Shown: positions 30,338 to 39,144 of the stretch, in pieces
How positions within the stretch are numbered: the stretch's first letter is position 1
Layout of the letters: every line of letters begins with the position of its first letter
Assembly (NCBI GenBank): GCA_002897775.1
Contig: BDTR01000049.1
Coordinates: 1-64,000 of the forward strand
DNA from: a bacterium BMS3Bbin08
Lineage (GTDB): Bacteria > Nitrospirota > Thermodesulfovibrionia > UBA6902 > BMS3Bbin08
Length of the DNA: 64,000 bases
Direction of reading: 5' to 3'
Notes under the pieces: model-generated
What the model was told of the DNA's origin: nothing
Database searches by the model: none
The model's input: the letters and a program-made list of their open reading frames with translations, nothing else
Program-made: the position numbers and the translations under genes

Positions 30338-31051
30338 TTATCGGTAACCGGTAATTTCTTTATATTGCTTTTCCTTGAGCTTACTGTCGATCAGGACCAC
30401 GGTTACTATGAGAGCGATAAATGACAGTATTACAGCGATCGGAAACATGAAACCGGACAATAACGCGTCACTTGCGTTGATCAGCCCTGAAAACAGCAGG
30501 AAATAGACAGGGATCATCAATATCCTCAGTACGCGGACATATACCCTGCTTTTTAACCTGGGCAGGCCGTTGGACAGCTCTGTTATAAAGTCATCAAAAT
30601 TCTCTATGCCCTCAATATAAAGTTTCTTTGCCGGGGCATGTTCGGGCCTGAAGACCTCGATAAGCTTTTTAGCGGACCTTGGAATAAGGGTCACTCTGGT
30701 TATTATGTTTTTATTGCTTTTTTTCAGCACCCATCCAGGATACTGGTCAAAGGTATTGGTGTATTCATGACCGCTTGAGTATACAAGGACAAACCGGTCT
30801 TCAAATAATTTGTAACTCTTAAGATGTCCGCTTTTTTGCACAGAGGAATGTACTTTTCTTAAAACAGCGATATTCCCCAGAACATAGACGGCAAAAAACA
30901 GGAAGAGGAAAAAAAGTATTGACCTGGCCTTAAAGGTCGTGTAGATGAAAAAAAGGGCAATAATAAAAAAGGCAAAATGAAGATACAAAGACCTGGCTAT
31001 CTTGCCCTGCTTTTTGGCAACGTATTTTTCAGATACCCTGAATTCCTTCAT
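30338..31051 (-). CDS. Membrane protein with PH-like cytoplasmic middle domain
   Basis: A 237-residue protein. Two hydrophobic segments lie at about residues 22-44 (FAFFIIALFFIYTTFK) and 46-66 (ILFFLFLFFAVYVLGN), a soluble beta-rich part with YKLFEDRFVLVYSSGHEYT and WVLKKSNKNIITRVTLIPRS, and two more segments at about 175-220 (ILMIPVYFLLFSGLI, FPIAVILSFIALIVTVVLI). This pattern resembles YcxB-like/PH-membrane proteins. The ATG follows TATACT at about ten bases, so the mRNA may be leaderless. Function is unknown. Confidence 0.6.
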   Translation of the reverse strand: MKEFRVSEKYVAKKQGKIARSLYLHFAFFIIALFFIYTTFKARSILFFLFLFFAVYVLGNIAVLRKVHSSVQKSGHLKSYKLFEDRFVLVYSSGHEYTNTFDQYPGWVLKKSNKNIITRVTLIPRSAKKLIEVFRPEHAPAKKLYIEGIENFDDFITELSNGLPRLKSRVYVRVLRILMIPVYFLLFSGLINASDALLSGFMFPIAVILSFIALIVTVVLIDSKLKEKQYKEITGYR

Positions 31052-31160
31052 CCGGATTCAGTATAGCACAGAACCTGCCTGCTGCCGGGCAGGGACAGAG
31101 CCCAGAGCACAGAACCCAGAACACTGACTACAAATATGTCTGATATGATAAAATTTACGT

Positions 31161-31388
31161 ATGAAACACTTTTTTCTATTTCTTGTTTTTGTTCTGGTGG
31201 TTGTCGGAGTGCTGCATCTTTTATCCGGCAACGACTATCCAATAATACCGGCGGATCCCGACCATACAGGAATAACCGATGCCGCGGTCTGCATGGAATG
31301 CCACGGGCCTGAAGAAGAGAAAGCAATGAAAGGTACGCACCCTCCCAAGTTTAAATGCTTTAAGTGCCACGACGCTGAAAATAAGTAG
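31161..31388 (+). CDS. Small diheme c-type cytochrome
   Basis: A 75-residue exported protein. An N-terminal anchor or signal (residues 2-22: KHFFLFLVFVLVVVGVLHLL) is followed by two CxxCH haem-binding motifs, CMECH (about 44-48) and CFKCH (about 66-70), with extra histidines (THPP) as possible distal ligands. Uncleaved signals in such miniature cytochromes keep them tethered to the membrane in the periplasm. The partner is unknown, but the CcsA-ResB maturation genes at the right end of the window could supply haem attachment. Electron transfer function is inferred. Confidence 0.82.
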   Translation: MKHFFLFLVFVLVVVGVLHLLSGNDYPIIPADPDHTGITDAAVCMECHGPEEEKAMKGTHPPKFKCFKCHDAENK

Positions 31389-31499
31389 AAAGTAGAGGGT
31401 AGAGAGTTAAATCTGCAATCATCAATCAATGAATGCATAGCGAGCTTGCCCGCCGGTTTTTGTGGAGGGCGGGTGACCACTAATCTAAAATGGGGGGTC
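31389..31499. repeat. GCTTGCCCGCCGG...GGCGGGTGACCACTAA dispersed unit
   Basis: AATGAATGCATAGCGAGCTTG leads into GCCCGCC-GGTTTTTGTGGA-GGGCGGG and TGACCACTAA (31428-31480). Related units lie at 29088-29135 and 30205-30300. The GCCCGCC/GGGCGGG arms can pair, so this may be a small palindromic transposable element. Confidence 0.6.
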
Positions 31500-32348
31500 T
31501 CAGATGTTAATGGTAAGTCCTTCGAATGCAACAGTGCACTGGATATTGTCGCCGTTTTTTTTGAACCAGGCCCGGGCGTTATCCTGAATCACATCCAGCT
31601 CTCCGTCTGTGCGGTCCGGATCATGGTGGAAGAGGACCAGGTGTTTGACCTCTGCGGCAGAGGCAAGTTTACAGGCCTGACTTACGAGGCTGTGACCCCA
31701 TCCGTGCTTAAGGGGCATGTCATTCTCCAGGTACTGGGAATCATGGATAAGGATATCGGCATTCTTGCAGAACCTGGTGAATTCATCAAACCCGGTTGTT
31801 TTCTTTGAAGGAGGCTCCAGCTCGTTGTCTGTCATATAAACCACAGACCTGCCGTTATGTTCGACCCTGTAGGCAAAACCGCCGCCAGGGTGATTTGTGG
31901 CGATCCGTGAAATATTAAATCCCTTGCTTTTCAGATAAATCATAGGGTTGTCATCGATCCTGCACTCATACTGTCTCGGTAGACACGCTGAAGACGGGAA
32001 ATTAGGAGTGTCCATCTGCTCTGTAAGAGAACATAGCATAACTTTGCCCTGCCGTATCTCAAAGGCGTGGATATTCCAACTGTCTTTAAAAAGCGGTAGA
32101 AAGAACGGATATCCCTGAATATGGTCCCAGTGGTTGTGGGAGAGCAGGATGTACAGATCAGCATTCCGCTCGCCCAGGGCCTTTCCCATTTCCCGGATCC
32201 CGGTGCCCGCGTCAAAAACAAGTATTTTATCCCCATCCAGTTCAATGCTGACACATGAGGTGTTGCCTCCGTAACGGACAGTGGAAGCGCCCGGGGCAGG
32301 GAGAGATCCTCGGACCCCCCAGAATTTAATTTCCATTGATGAATTCAT
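31500..32348 (-). CDS. MBL-fold metallohydrolase
   Basis: A 282-residue metallo-beta-lactamase-fold protein. The metal motif HNHWDH is at about residues 75-80 (LLSHNHWDHIQGYPF), preceded by VFDAGTGIRE; later ligands are the Asp and His in ILIHDSQY (about 195-202) and the final LFHHDP (about 246-251). The N-terminus EIKFWGVRGSLPAPG (about 6-20) is typical of a bacterial family related to cyclic nucleotide phosphodiesterases and CpdA/PhnP-like hydrolases. The frame starts at 32348, and ATG 32336 (MEIKFWGV) is an alternative with the more usual N-terminus. Substrate unknown. Confidence 0.85.
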   Translation of the reverse strand: MNSSMEIKFWGVRGSLPAPGASTVRYGGNTSCVSIELDGDKILVFDAGTGIREMGKALGERNADLYILLSHNHWDHIQGYPFFLPLFKDSWNIHAFEIRQGKVMLCSLTEQMDTPNFPSSACLPRQYECRIDDNPMIYLKSKGFNISRIATNHPGGGFAYRVEHNGRSVVYMTDNELEPPSKKTTGFDEFTRFCKNADILIHDSQYLENDMPLKHGWGHSLVSQACKLASAAEVKHLVLFHHDPDRTDGELDVIQDNARAWFKKNGDNIQCTVAFEGLTINI

Positions 32349-32388
32349 CTCTTTTTATTAATCAAAAAGATACATTAAGAAACGGTTT

Positions 32389-32805
32389 TTAATCAAGCCC
32401 GGATACAGTTACCTCCAGTTCGCCGGATTCCAGAAGCCTGGATGTGTAAGTAACCGGGATCGCTTCTGTTCCAGAGACGCCGTTTATCGTTACATCTCCT
32501 GCACATTCGTATTGTCCGGTTCCCTCGTCATAACTCAACTGGGTCATGTTCTTTACAGTGATGATCATTCCAGAACGCATCAGTCTCCACTCATCATCGG
32601 ACAATTCCATACCGGGCTGGAAAGACGTTAAGCTTTTAAAATCCTTTTTTAAGTTCTCGGATACCGCATTAATCACAGCGTCAACAGTCTCAATGTTATC
32701 ACAGGGCGGGGCTGACTTTGTGCATCCTGCAAGTAAGGCAGACACAAGTAACGCTGTCAGGAGAACAGCAGGCAAGAGATAAAACCTGAGGAGCTTTGTT
32801 TTCAT
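32389..32805 (-). CDS. Lipoprotein of unknown function
   Basis: A 138-residue protein with a type II signal: positively charged start (KTKLLRF), hydrophobic stretch, and lipobox LLAGC (about residues 22-26), so it is an outer- or inner-membrane lipoprotein. The mature part has VDAVINAVSENLKKDFKSL and IITVKNMTQLSYDEGTGQYECAGDV, resembling small lipoproteins that carry a beta-rich core. The ATG is preceded by AAAGGAGGT, a near-perfect ribosome site, which decides the start over a frame seven codons longer. It lies downstream of the broken lipoprotein gene on the same strand. Confidence 0.7.
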   Translation of the reverse strand: MKTKLLRFYLLPAVLLTALLVSALLAGCTKSAPPCDNIETVDAVINAVSENLKKDFKSLTSFQPGMELSDDEWRLMRSGMIITVKNMTQLSYDEGTGQYECAGDVTINGVSGTEAIPVTYTSRLLESGELEVTVSGLD

Positions 32806-32829
32806 ATAACCTCCTTTGATGATCAATTG

Positions 32830-33351
32830 TTACATCTTTATGTATGCGTCTAACTGTGTTACCAGTAATTCCCCGTCTATGATCTCTATAAAGACCTTTT
32901 CAAGGGTTTTCGCCTTAATGGTCTGTCCCCGGACTGACATTGACTCAAAAACTTCTAATTCCACGACCGCGCTCCGGCCGTCCTCGCTTATAGATATCTT
33001 ATCGTTCTCTCTTTTATATACATAATCAGAGATCATTGACCAGTTCTTTTATGTCTCTTTTTTGTATTGCCGGCGGGACCATCTGACTTTCCGGGTGCCC
33101 TGCGGAGCAGCCACGGTAATATTTATCACAATAGAAGGCGACATATACTTAACAACATTGTCAATATCCCTGTTCTGAGTTGCGACCTCCACCGCAAGCA
33201 TTATCGTCTTTACATCATCCTCTGTTATAAAAACAGATGTTCGTGATGAGTCCTTGCAGGAAATGATACCTGATACAGACAGGACAAAAAAGGCACAGAA
33301 AAAAACACGAAGATTAAAGAACTTATCCTTAAGAAATATATGAACAGACAT
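32830..33351 (-). pseudogene. Lipoprotein gene split by an in-frame TAA
   Basis: Two frames (33049-33351, 100 residues; 32830-33036, 68 residues) lie in the same reading frame, separated by a single TAA at 33049-33051 and 12 bases. The N-terminal part has a lipoprotein signal (FFCAFFVLSVSGIISC) and ends SRRQYKKET; the second part begins about the aligned ISDYVYKRENDKISISEDGR. Together they form one periplasmic SnoaL/nuclear-transport-factor-like domain (VKYMSPSIVINIT then VELEVFESMSVRG). A single substitution would restore it, so it is either a recent pseudogene, a sequencing error, or a recoded/readthrough stop. Confidence 0.7.
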
Positions 33352-33577
33352 TTCAAAAATATATAAAAATCAGCAGGGGAAGTCAAGCAAACTCCGCTAC
33401 CATGCTTCGCTTGCCGGGAAACGAGAAACGAGAATAGAGAACTGTAAAAAATGCGGAAGCTGTTTAAAATGGAAAGTTGTTAGTTGTTTGTTGTCAGTGG
33501 ACCATATATCTGTAGTCGGTAGTTATCTTTTTTTAGCGTATTCTGTGTCTTCAGTGGTTATAAGTGTTGTTAAGAAA

Positions 33578-34453
33578 TCAGAGCCCCAGCCTGTTCCATA
33601 TCTCTTTTGTGGGCTCTACTTTGTTCAGTGTAAAGAAGTGAAGGCCTGGCGCGCCCCGTTCAAGCAGGTCCCTGCACTGCTTAACCGCGAACTCAATACC
33701 CGCTTTTCTGGTCAGTTCCTCATTGCCGTTCAGGGGCTTGAATATATCATGGACCTCCTGCGAAACAGTTGCCCCGCATATGTCGCAGAACTTGAGCAGG
33801 CCCTCATAACTGGTGATGGGCAGAATACCCGGAAGCACTCGTATGTTAACACCCTGCTTTCCAAGCCTTTCGACATACTCGGAATAGATGTTATTGTCAA
33901 AAAAAAGCTGTGTAATGACAAACTCTCCGCCGTGCTCGATCTTTATTTTAAGATATTTAGTGTCTGTGTCTTTGTCAGGGCAGTGGATATGGCCTTCAGG
34001 AAAACCGGCAACGCCGATACTGAAAAAATCTTTAGAATGCTCCCTTATAAGGTCATTCAACTGGTAACAGTATTCAAGACCGTCAGGAGCAGGCTCCTGG
34101 TTCTCAACGTCTTTTGGCGGGTCGCCGCGCAGGGCGAGTATGTTTTTAATATTATTGTCCTTCAACTGGCTGATGACGGCCTCAAGCTCTTGCCGGCTGT
34201 GCCCGACACATGTAAGATGATGCATGACCGTGATGTCAAACCTTTTCTGGATCTCCACACAGATATCCATTGTCGCACCGCGGGTGGAACCGCCTGCTCC
34301 GTATGTGACAGAGACAAAGTCAGGGCCAAGCCTGTTAAGCTCCTCCGCGGCCCTGTAAAGGTTTTCTATGCCTTTTGGCGTCTTGGGCGGGAAAAATTCA
34401 AATGAGAACGTCCTGTCTTTTTCTTTGAAGATGTCAGTGATCTTTTTTATCAT
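33578..34453 (-). CDS. metF: Methylenetetrahydrofolate reductase
   Basis: A 291-residue TIM-barrel flavoenzyme that reduces 5,10-methylene-THF to 5-methyl-THF for methionine synthesis or the Wood-Ljungdahl pathway. Diagnostic stretches: FSFEFFPPKTPKGIENL (residues 16-32, with the catalytic Glu), FVSVTYGAGGSTR (about 46-58), HLTCVGHSRQEL (about 79-90) and ILALRGDPPKD (about 105-115). A GGAGGAT ribosome site precedes the ATG. Length is slightly short of E. coli MetF, as in many anaerobes. The only metabolic gene in this part of the window. Confidence 0.95.
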   Translation of the reverse strand: MIKKITDIFKEKDRTFSFEFFPPKTPKGIENLYRAAEELNRLGPDFVSVTYGAGGSTRGATMDICVEIQKRFDITVMHHLTCVGHSRQELEAVISQLKDNNIKNILALRGDPPKDVENQEPAPDGLEYCYQLNDLIREHSKDFFSIGVAGFPEGHIHCPDKDTDTKYLKIKIEHGGEFVITQLFFDNNIYSEYVERLGKQGVNIRVLPGILPITSYEGLLKFCDICGATVSQEVHDIFKPLNGNEELTRKAGIEFAVKQCRDLLERGAPGLHFFTLNKVEPTKEIWNRLGL

Positions 34454-34678
34454 TTATCCTCCTGGATTAGTACATGAATAAATATATCATACCAAAAGGA
34501 GAAGTCAGGAGACAAGCGCGGAAGCTCGCAAGATTCGGAAGAACAAAACGGATAGTTTAAATAGATCAAGCCGTTCAAACCGATCAAACTGTTTAAACAG
34601 TGGAATAGACCAGTCGAAAAAGACCGGAAGTACAGATGCTTCTCAAATCAAAAATCAACAATCTAAAATTTACAATGG
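34454..34678. repeat. Intergenic mosaic repeat tract
   Basis: Contains CCGTTCAAACCGATCAAACTG-type words (34560-34600), GACAAGCGCGGAAGCTCGCAAG (also near 19504), and an AATCAAAAATCAACAATCTAAAAT tract ending at the stop codon of the next gene. No gene seen. Confidence 0.5.
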
Positions 34679-34990
34679 TTAGTATATGCTCTGAACAAAT
34701 TCAGTGTACTGCGGGGGCGGCGTTATGAGTTCAATCCCCATTCCGTTCTTAATGCTCTGGAACTGCGTTTTGACCGTCCTCCTGACTATGGCGTGAAGGT
34801 TCAGTGCTTCTCCTGATGGAAGATAAAGCTTGAGTTCGAGCCTGTTATTCGGCAGGAGGCCTTTAAGGGTCCTGATAAACAGACCTTCCCTGGAAAGATT
34901 GCTTGTTATCCCCCTGTTGATTACACCGCCTTCTGAAGTAAATGTTGCTTCCAATCGCTTGATAATTCTTCTGGAACGTCTTCTTTCCAT
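34679..34990 (-). CDS. PilZ-domain protein (3 of 5)
   Basis: A 103-residue minimal PilZ domain. The N-terminus RRRSRRIIKRLEA provides the arginine-rich c-di-GMP motif (residues 3-15), then ITSNLSREGLFI (about 28-39) with the NxSxxG site and GMGIELITPPPQYTEF (about 83-98). The tail PPPQYTEFVQSIY resembles those of the other PilZ proteins here (ILDPPAKYLEFI and SYTEV-type ends), suggesting common origin. A GGAAGGGAAA site precedes the ATG. Divergent from the HD-GYP gene. Confidence 0.82.
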   Translation of the reverse strand: MERRRSRRIIKRLEATFTSEGGVINRGITSNLSREGLFIRTLKGLLPNNRLELKLYLPSGEALNLHAIVRRTVKTQFQSIKNGMGIELITPPPQYTEFVQSIY

Positions 34991-35213
34991 TTTCCCTTCC
35001 TGTAATGGAGGGATTACACTCCCGAGGATGTGTATGTCACGAAATTAAAATTTAAAACAAATCAAAGAATTAAGTCAAGAAACAGGCGGAATTGTAAGCA
35101 GGCTCTTTTTTATGGTATTCTTCATTAGTTTCAGGCAAACATGCCGCGTTGTTTTGCCTATATAGTGAATATGAAATATTCAAATGTCATAATGCAGAGG
35201 CTGATATAGCCTG

Positions 35214-36146
35214 ATGTCAGTGCTGAAACTCAACTATCCGGTCATTACCCTGGACGGCACAGAACTGCTTGCCGCTGGAAAAGAGCTTTCCGAAGAAACT
35301 CTGCGGGAACTGATCTCTTCAAACAGCTCTTCATATGAGATCAATTCTCTGGCTGATCACGGTTCAATAAAGCAGGACCTTGTTTCTTTTCTGAAAAGGC
35401 CGCCTTATAACATGGTCTTTGCCGATCAGGGACAGGTCGCGGAGCTCCTGAAATTAATGGAAGGCGTCAATCTTGTGTCTCCTGTCCTGCAGTCACTCGA
35501 TCATTTCAGAAAAAATGATTTTTATACCTATCGCCATATTCTTATGGTGTTTGCTCTTTCAACGCTGGTTGCCGGGGACCTGATAGAAGACTATCAGGAC
35601 CGTATCAGAGAAGCCGCGACCGGCCCGACGCATGACATCGGCAAGCTCTGCATTTCCCCTGACATCCTGAGAAAAGCCGCGCCTCTTACGCGCGCAGAGC
35701 ATCATAACCTTGAACATCACGCGGCAGCCGGGTACGTACTGCTCAGCTATTACTTTAAGGACAGCAAGACCCTGCCTGTTGCTGTTGCAAAGGAACATCA
35801 TGAAAGAACGGACGGGTCAGGGTATCCGGCAGGCCTGAAACTTAATGACAGAATGGTTGAGATCGTGGCTGTAAGCGATATATACGACGCCCTTATTTCG
35901 CCAAGGCCTTACAGGCCTGTTGCCTATGACAACAGGACAGCCTTTGAGGAACTGACCACAATGGCTGAGACAGGCAAAATAGGCTGGGAGGTTGTAAAGG
36001 CCCTTATAGCGCACAGCCGCAGGGACAAGCCTCATTTCAGCGAGTGTGAAGTATCAGCGGAAAAAAGGGGCGCCCCGCCTCCTGGGAATGTCTACGGCAT
36101 AATAGCGGACGAGCAGGACCCGGACCAATCACCTGAAAACAAATAA
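35214..36146 (+). CDS. HD-GYP domain protein (probable c-di-GMP phosphodiesterase)
   Basis: A 310-residue protein with a short N-terminal region (residues 1-90) and an HD-GYP domain. Diagnostic motifs: THDIGKL (about residues 141-147, the HD pair), HHNLEHHAAAG (about 163-173), and EHHERTDGSGYP (about 190-201), the H-H-E...GYP signature. KEHHERTDGSGYPAGL and DIYDALISPRPYR complete it. Members hydrolyse c-di-GMP to GMP. It lies between two PilZ genes on the opposite strand, so it probably tunes the c-di-GMP pool that they read. Confidence 0.9.
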   Translation: MSVLKLNYPVITLDGTELLAAGKELSEETLRELISSNSSSYEINSLADHGSIKQDLVSFLKRPPYNMVFADQGQVAELLKLMEGVNLVSPVLQSLDHFRKNDFYTYRHILMVFALSTLVAGDLIEDYQDRIREAATGPTHDIGKLCISPDILRKAAPLTRAEHHNLEHHAAAGYVLLSYYFKDSKTLPVAVAKEHHERTDGSGYPAGLKLNDRMVEIVAVSDIYDALISPRPYRPVAYDNRTAFEELTTMAETGKIGWEVVKALIAHSRRDKPHFSECEVSAEKRGAPPPGNVYGIIADEQDPDQSPENK

Positions 36147-36152
36147 CAGCTT

Positions 36153-36242
36153 TTAAGGTGTTCTTACAAGCAGGGTAACCTGAGAAGCACCGCCGCCTTC
36201 TTCTTCAGATATATTTATACTGACTTTAAAAGTATGTTTCAC
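36153..36242 (-). CDS. Possible 29-residue ORF after gspB
   Basis: From a GTG at 36240-36242 with AAAGGAG about nine bases upstream to TAA at 36153-36155. The product KHTFKVSINISEEEGGG then ASQVTLLVRTP looks like a beta-rich fragment rather than a full domain; the frame can be extended upstream without a start. Possibly the tail of a decayed secretion gene. Weak. Confidence 0.25.
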   Translation of the reverse strand: MKHTFKVSINISEEEGGGASQVTLLVRTP

Positions 36243-36313
36243 TGTTTTTTTGCTCCTTTCAAAAGGAATGATAGAAGATATCTTACTATATTTTTCGGAT
36301 TTTTTTTGCGGAA

Positions 36314-37075
36314 CTAAAATCCCCTGACGCGGAAACGCTTGCCCATATGATCAAGGACGATCCCTGTGGGAGTGATCTCTTCCAGAACAAGGCCTGACGC
36401 GACAGATTCGCCCTGCCGCAGGATACTGCCGTTAATACTGACCATGCGTGAGGCCGGGTCATTGGAATAAATATGCGCGGTAATGCTCATATCTGGAATG
36501 TCGTGCTGAACAGACAGGGGAAGTTCATCAAGATAGGGCAGGCCCTTTTCAGTTTCAGATTCGATGATATCAGAAGGCGCCGGCTCAACAGGCAGATCAT
36601 CAATGATTGGAGCGTCCTGTTTTTTGGGCGGAGTTATTATGAGCGATGCTATAATTTCATCTGTTGGACTGATCTGTTTTGAGACAGCTTCTTCAGCATC
36701 ATCGCTCGCCTCTGATAAAGGCATATCAGGGGTTAGGGCATTACGGGCAAGAGTTTTATTATCTGTTCTGATCTCAGCGGATCCCTCTGTCCGGTCGGCA
36801 GGGATGTCCTGCTGTCCGGGGCGGACCATTGACGCTGGTTCAGGCTGTGCAGCCATAGTTGCCTGCGCGATAACCGGTTCTTCAGATTTCCAGGGATTCA
36901 GTAATGCCAGCAGTACCACTGTATTAAGCAGTAATGCCGCCATAAAGATATAGGGCCAGACAGAGCGGCTCTTCGGCTCCTGAGGTGCCGGGTCATGTAC
37001 TGTCATCAGGTCGGGGACCGAGCCTTTATGGCGTTTGTGGTCTAACTTTTTCAGGGCGTCAAGAATAAAAGACAT
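36314..37075 (-). CDS. gspB: General secretion pathway protein GspB
   Basis: A 253-residue inner-membrane protein. MSFILDALKKLDHKRHKG is the conserved GspB start. A transmembrane helix follows (about residues 40-62: VWPYIFMAALLLNTVVLLAL), then a proline/charge-rich periplasmic linker and a C-terminal domain (INGSILRQGESVASGLVLEE then RVRGF, residues about 210-253) of the GspB-C fold. With GspA it helps insert or assemble the GspD secretin through the peptidoglycan. It starts two bases after gspA stops, with GAGG as ribosome site. No other gsp genes are in the window. Confidence 0.9.
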   Translation of the reverse strand: MSFILDALKKLDHKRHKGSVPDLMTVHDPAPQEPKSRSVWPYIFMAALLLNTVVLLALLNPWKSEEPVIAQATMAAQPEPASMVRPGQQDIPADRTEGSAEIRTDNKTLARNALTPDMPLSEASDDAEEAVSKQISPTDEIIASLIITPPKKQDAPIIDDLPVEPAPSDIIESETEKGLPYLDELPLSVQHDIPDMSITAHIYSNDPASRMVSINGSILRQGESVASGLVLEEITPTGIVLDHMGKRFRVRGF

Positions 37076-37077
37076 AC

Positions 37078-38688
37078 TTAGATATCCTCTTTGCTTATTA
37101 ATTTCGGTATACTGCCGCCAACAGCTGAATTAAGATGAATGAGAGTATACGTGCCGACTATTCCATCAGGGACCAGGCCTTCGGCAAGCTGAAATTTCTT
37201 TACCTGATCGACTATCGCGTTGTCAAACACAGGGTCTGTCTGATCCCCGGGCGCGCGGTTTTGAATTAATGCCAGCTGTTTATCCAGCCACTGTACCTGG
37301 GCTCCCCGGCTGCCCGGCAGGATCTCTTCTGTGTAGTCAGGGGGCACCTTCCATAAAACAGTATAATCACCAAACCAGTGAGTGGCTATATCCCTGACAG
37401 CAATCTTTCTTGTTTCCCTGCCGCTGACAAAGGTCGCGGTTTCTTTATCAAGCGCTGTCAGCACAGCGTAAAACTCCTGTCCTTTTTTATCGAACATCTT
37501 CAGCACTGCCGGCCTGTTCAAAAGGGCCAGGCTGTTCAGGCTGTCTCTTTTACTCAGGCAGCGCAGGCTGTGAGCCAATGCCTGCCGGCAGGGGGTGCTG
37601 TCCCCGGGCGCGTAAGAAATGCCCCACAGCTCAAACAAAGACTGGAACGCGGTTTCCATGCCCATGTGACCGGTCCTGTCTCCGGGCCACAATCCCTGCA
37701 GATCCTTTGTGTCTGCCGGACTTTTAAGGGTTTCAGGCTGGGGCGGGTCAATAATCCCTACGGCGCCGAGCTGAGATCCGTAATTATAGTAGGTTATTGC
37801 CAGTACCGCCGCAATGACCGCGATCAGGGAACCTGTCATCAGCCATCTGAGCACTCTGCTTCGCGGTTCTTTATCATCCTCAGTTCCAAGCGCTTCACGG
37901 CCGGCTTTCAGCAGAGTGGTTTTGTTGACCCGGGAATGTCCCTGTGTAAAGGCGCCCAGAAGCGCCCTGTCACACAGCACATTAATAAGCCGCGGAACCC
38001 CCGCGCTTAAGCGGAATATCCTGTTAACTGTGGAAGCGGGGAACAGGGTATCGCGTAGTCCTGCTATCGAGAGCCGGTGTGTAATATAAGCAGATGTATC
38101 TTTTTTCGATAGAGGCCCAAGGTGGTAGCGGGCTATAACGCGCTGGGCCAGCTGTCGGAGTTCCGGTCTTGACAGCATTTCCCTGAGTTCCGGTTGTCCC
38201 AGCAGGATTATCTGGAGCAGTTTGCGCTGGTTTGTCTCGAGATTGGTCAATAAGCGAAGTTGTTCAAGAACATCAGCACTCAGGTTCTGGGCCTCATCAA
38301 TGATAAGCACGGTCTTACGGCCCTTGCTAAGGGCGTCAAGAAGGAACAGGTTAATGAGGTCCACAAAGACCTTGATGCTTGTATTGCCTTCAGGGTAACT
38401 GACGCCGAACTCATCGCATATTGTTGCCAGCAGTTCTTCAACGGTCAGTTTCGGGTTGAGCACGAACGCGATCTCGGTGTTTTCAGGTATTTGCTCCAAC
38501 AGGCATCGGCAGACAGTTGTCTTGCCTGTTCCGACCTCACCGGTCAGCAGGACAAAACCGCCGTCACTGCTGATGCCGTAAACCAGGTGGGCCAGGGCCT
38601 CCCGGTGCTGCTCACTCATGTAAAGATAGCGGGGGTCCGGAGCAATGGAAAAGGGTAGTTCTTCCAGACCAAAATATTCTTTATACAT
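37078..38688 (-). CDS. gspA: General secretion pathway ATPase GspA/ExeA
   Basis: A 536-residue inner-membrane ATPase. The AAA domain (residues 1-270) has MYKEYFGLEELPFSIAPDPR at the start, Walker A TGEVGTGKTT (about 47-56) and Walker B VLIIDEAQNLS (about 120-130). A transmembrane helix follows (about 290-310: MTGSLIAVIAAVLAITYY), then a periplasmic C39-like region (about 350-450) and a peptidoglycan-binding domain (about 460-525: PGSRGAQVQWLDKQLALIQ, VKKFQLAEGLVPDGIVGTYT). The first ATG of the frame is 24 codons further up, but MYKEYFGL after AGGTG is the usual start. Cotranscribed with gspB. Confidence 0.92.
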   Translation of the reverse strand: MYKEYFGLEELPFSIAPDPRYLYMSEQHREALAHLVYGISSDGGFVLLTGEVGTGKTTVCRCLLEQIPENTEIAFVLNPKLTVEELLATICDEFGVSYPEGNTSIKVFVDLINLFLLDALSKGRKTVLIIDEAQNLSADVLEQLRLLTNLETNQRKLLQIILLGQPELREMLSRPELRQLAQRVIARYHLGPLSKKDTSAYITHRLSIAGLRDTLFPASTVNRIFRLSAGVPRLINVLCDRALLGAFTQGHSRVNKTTLLKAGREALGTEDDKEPRSRVLRWLMTGSLIAVIAAVLAITYYNYGSQLGAVGIIDPPQPETLKSPADTKDLQGLWPGDRTGHMGMETAFQSLFELWGISYAPGDSTPCRQALAHSLRCLSKRDSLNSLALLNRPAVLKMFDKKGQEFYAVLTALDKETATFVSGRETRKIAVRDIATHWFGDYTVLWKVPPDYTEEILPGSRGAQVQWLDKQLALIQNRAPGDQTDPVFDNAIVDQVKKFQLAEGLVPDGIVGTYTLIHLNSAVGGSIPKLISKEDI

Positions 38689-38766
38689 ACACCTGATCCG
38701 GGGTTTGGGCTCCCCGGTGTCTCCTCGCGGTCTAATGCCTGGAAAGGGCAATAAACACAACTTATA

Positions 38767-39090
38767 TTAGTGCAGGGTTTTTATAAATTCCAGGTATTTC
38801 GCTGGCGGGTCTATGATCTCCAGGCCGACACTGGTTGTAGGGCCTTTGGGGTCAGTCTCATGCGACCATATTACCCTGCAATCAAGATCAAGTATACCGT
38901 CCCTGGAAAGCTTTAACTTGACTGTGACAGGTGATCCGGGGATAAAGGGCTTGCCAGACCTGGAAGGAGTGGTTATCATGCAAATGCCGTTTTCAGAAAG
39001 GTTCTCTATAAATACGGCATGATTCTGGTCGCCGGAGATACGTTCAGCTGAAAAATTGACCTGTATTCTCCTGGAACGCCTTTTTTCCAT
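38767..39090 (-). CDS. PilZ-domain protein (4 of 5), upstream of gspA
   Basis: A 107-residue PilZ domain. RRSRRIQVNFSAERI (residues 4-18) is the arginine motif, and VFIENLSENGICMIT (about 28-42) the NxSxxG. CRVIWSHETDPKGPTTSVGL (about 77-96) corresponds to CAIVWSNETHPDGLVHEMGL of PilZ 1, so these two are paralogues. It is first in a likely PilZ-gspA-gspB operon (78 bases to gspA), hinting at c-di-GMP control of secretion or envelope assembly. No partner for the link is known. Confidence 0.82.
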   Translation of the reverse strand: MEKRRSRRIQVNFSAERISGDQNHAVFIENLSENGICMITTPSRSGKPFIPGSPVTVKLKLSRDGILDLDCRVIWSHETDPKGPTTSVGLEIIDPPAKYLEFIKTLH

Positions 39091-39144
39091 AAGCGGATTT
39101 TACCATTAACCAAATGTAATAACAACAGGAAATGATCAGGTAAT

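Noticed and set aside
33488-34405. A 305-codon frame opposite metF
   Set aside because: It is the antisense shadow of a well-supported metF gene; its composition follows the complement and it lacks a start signal.
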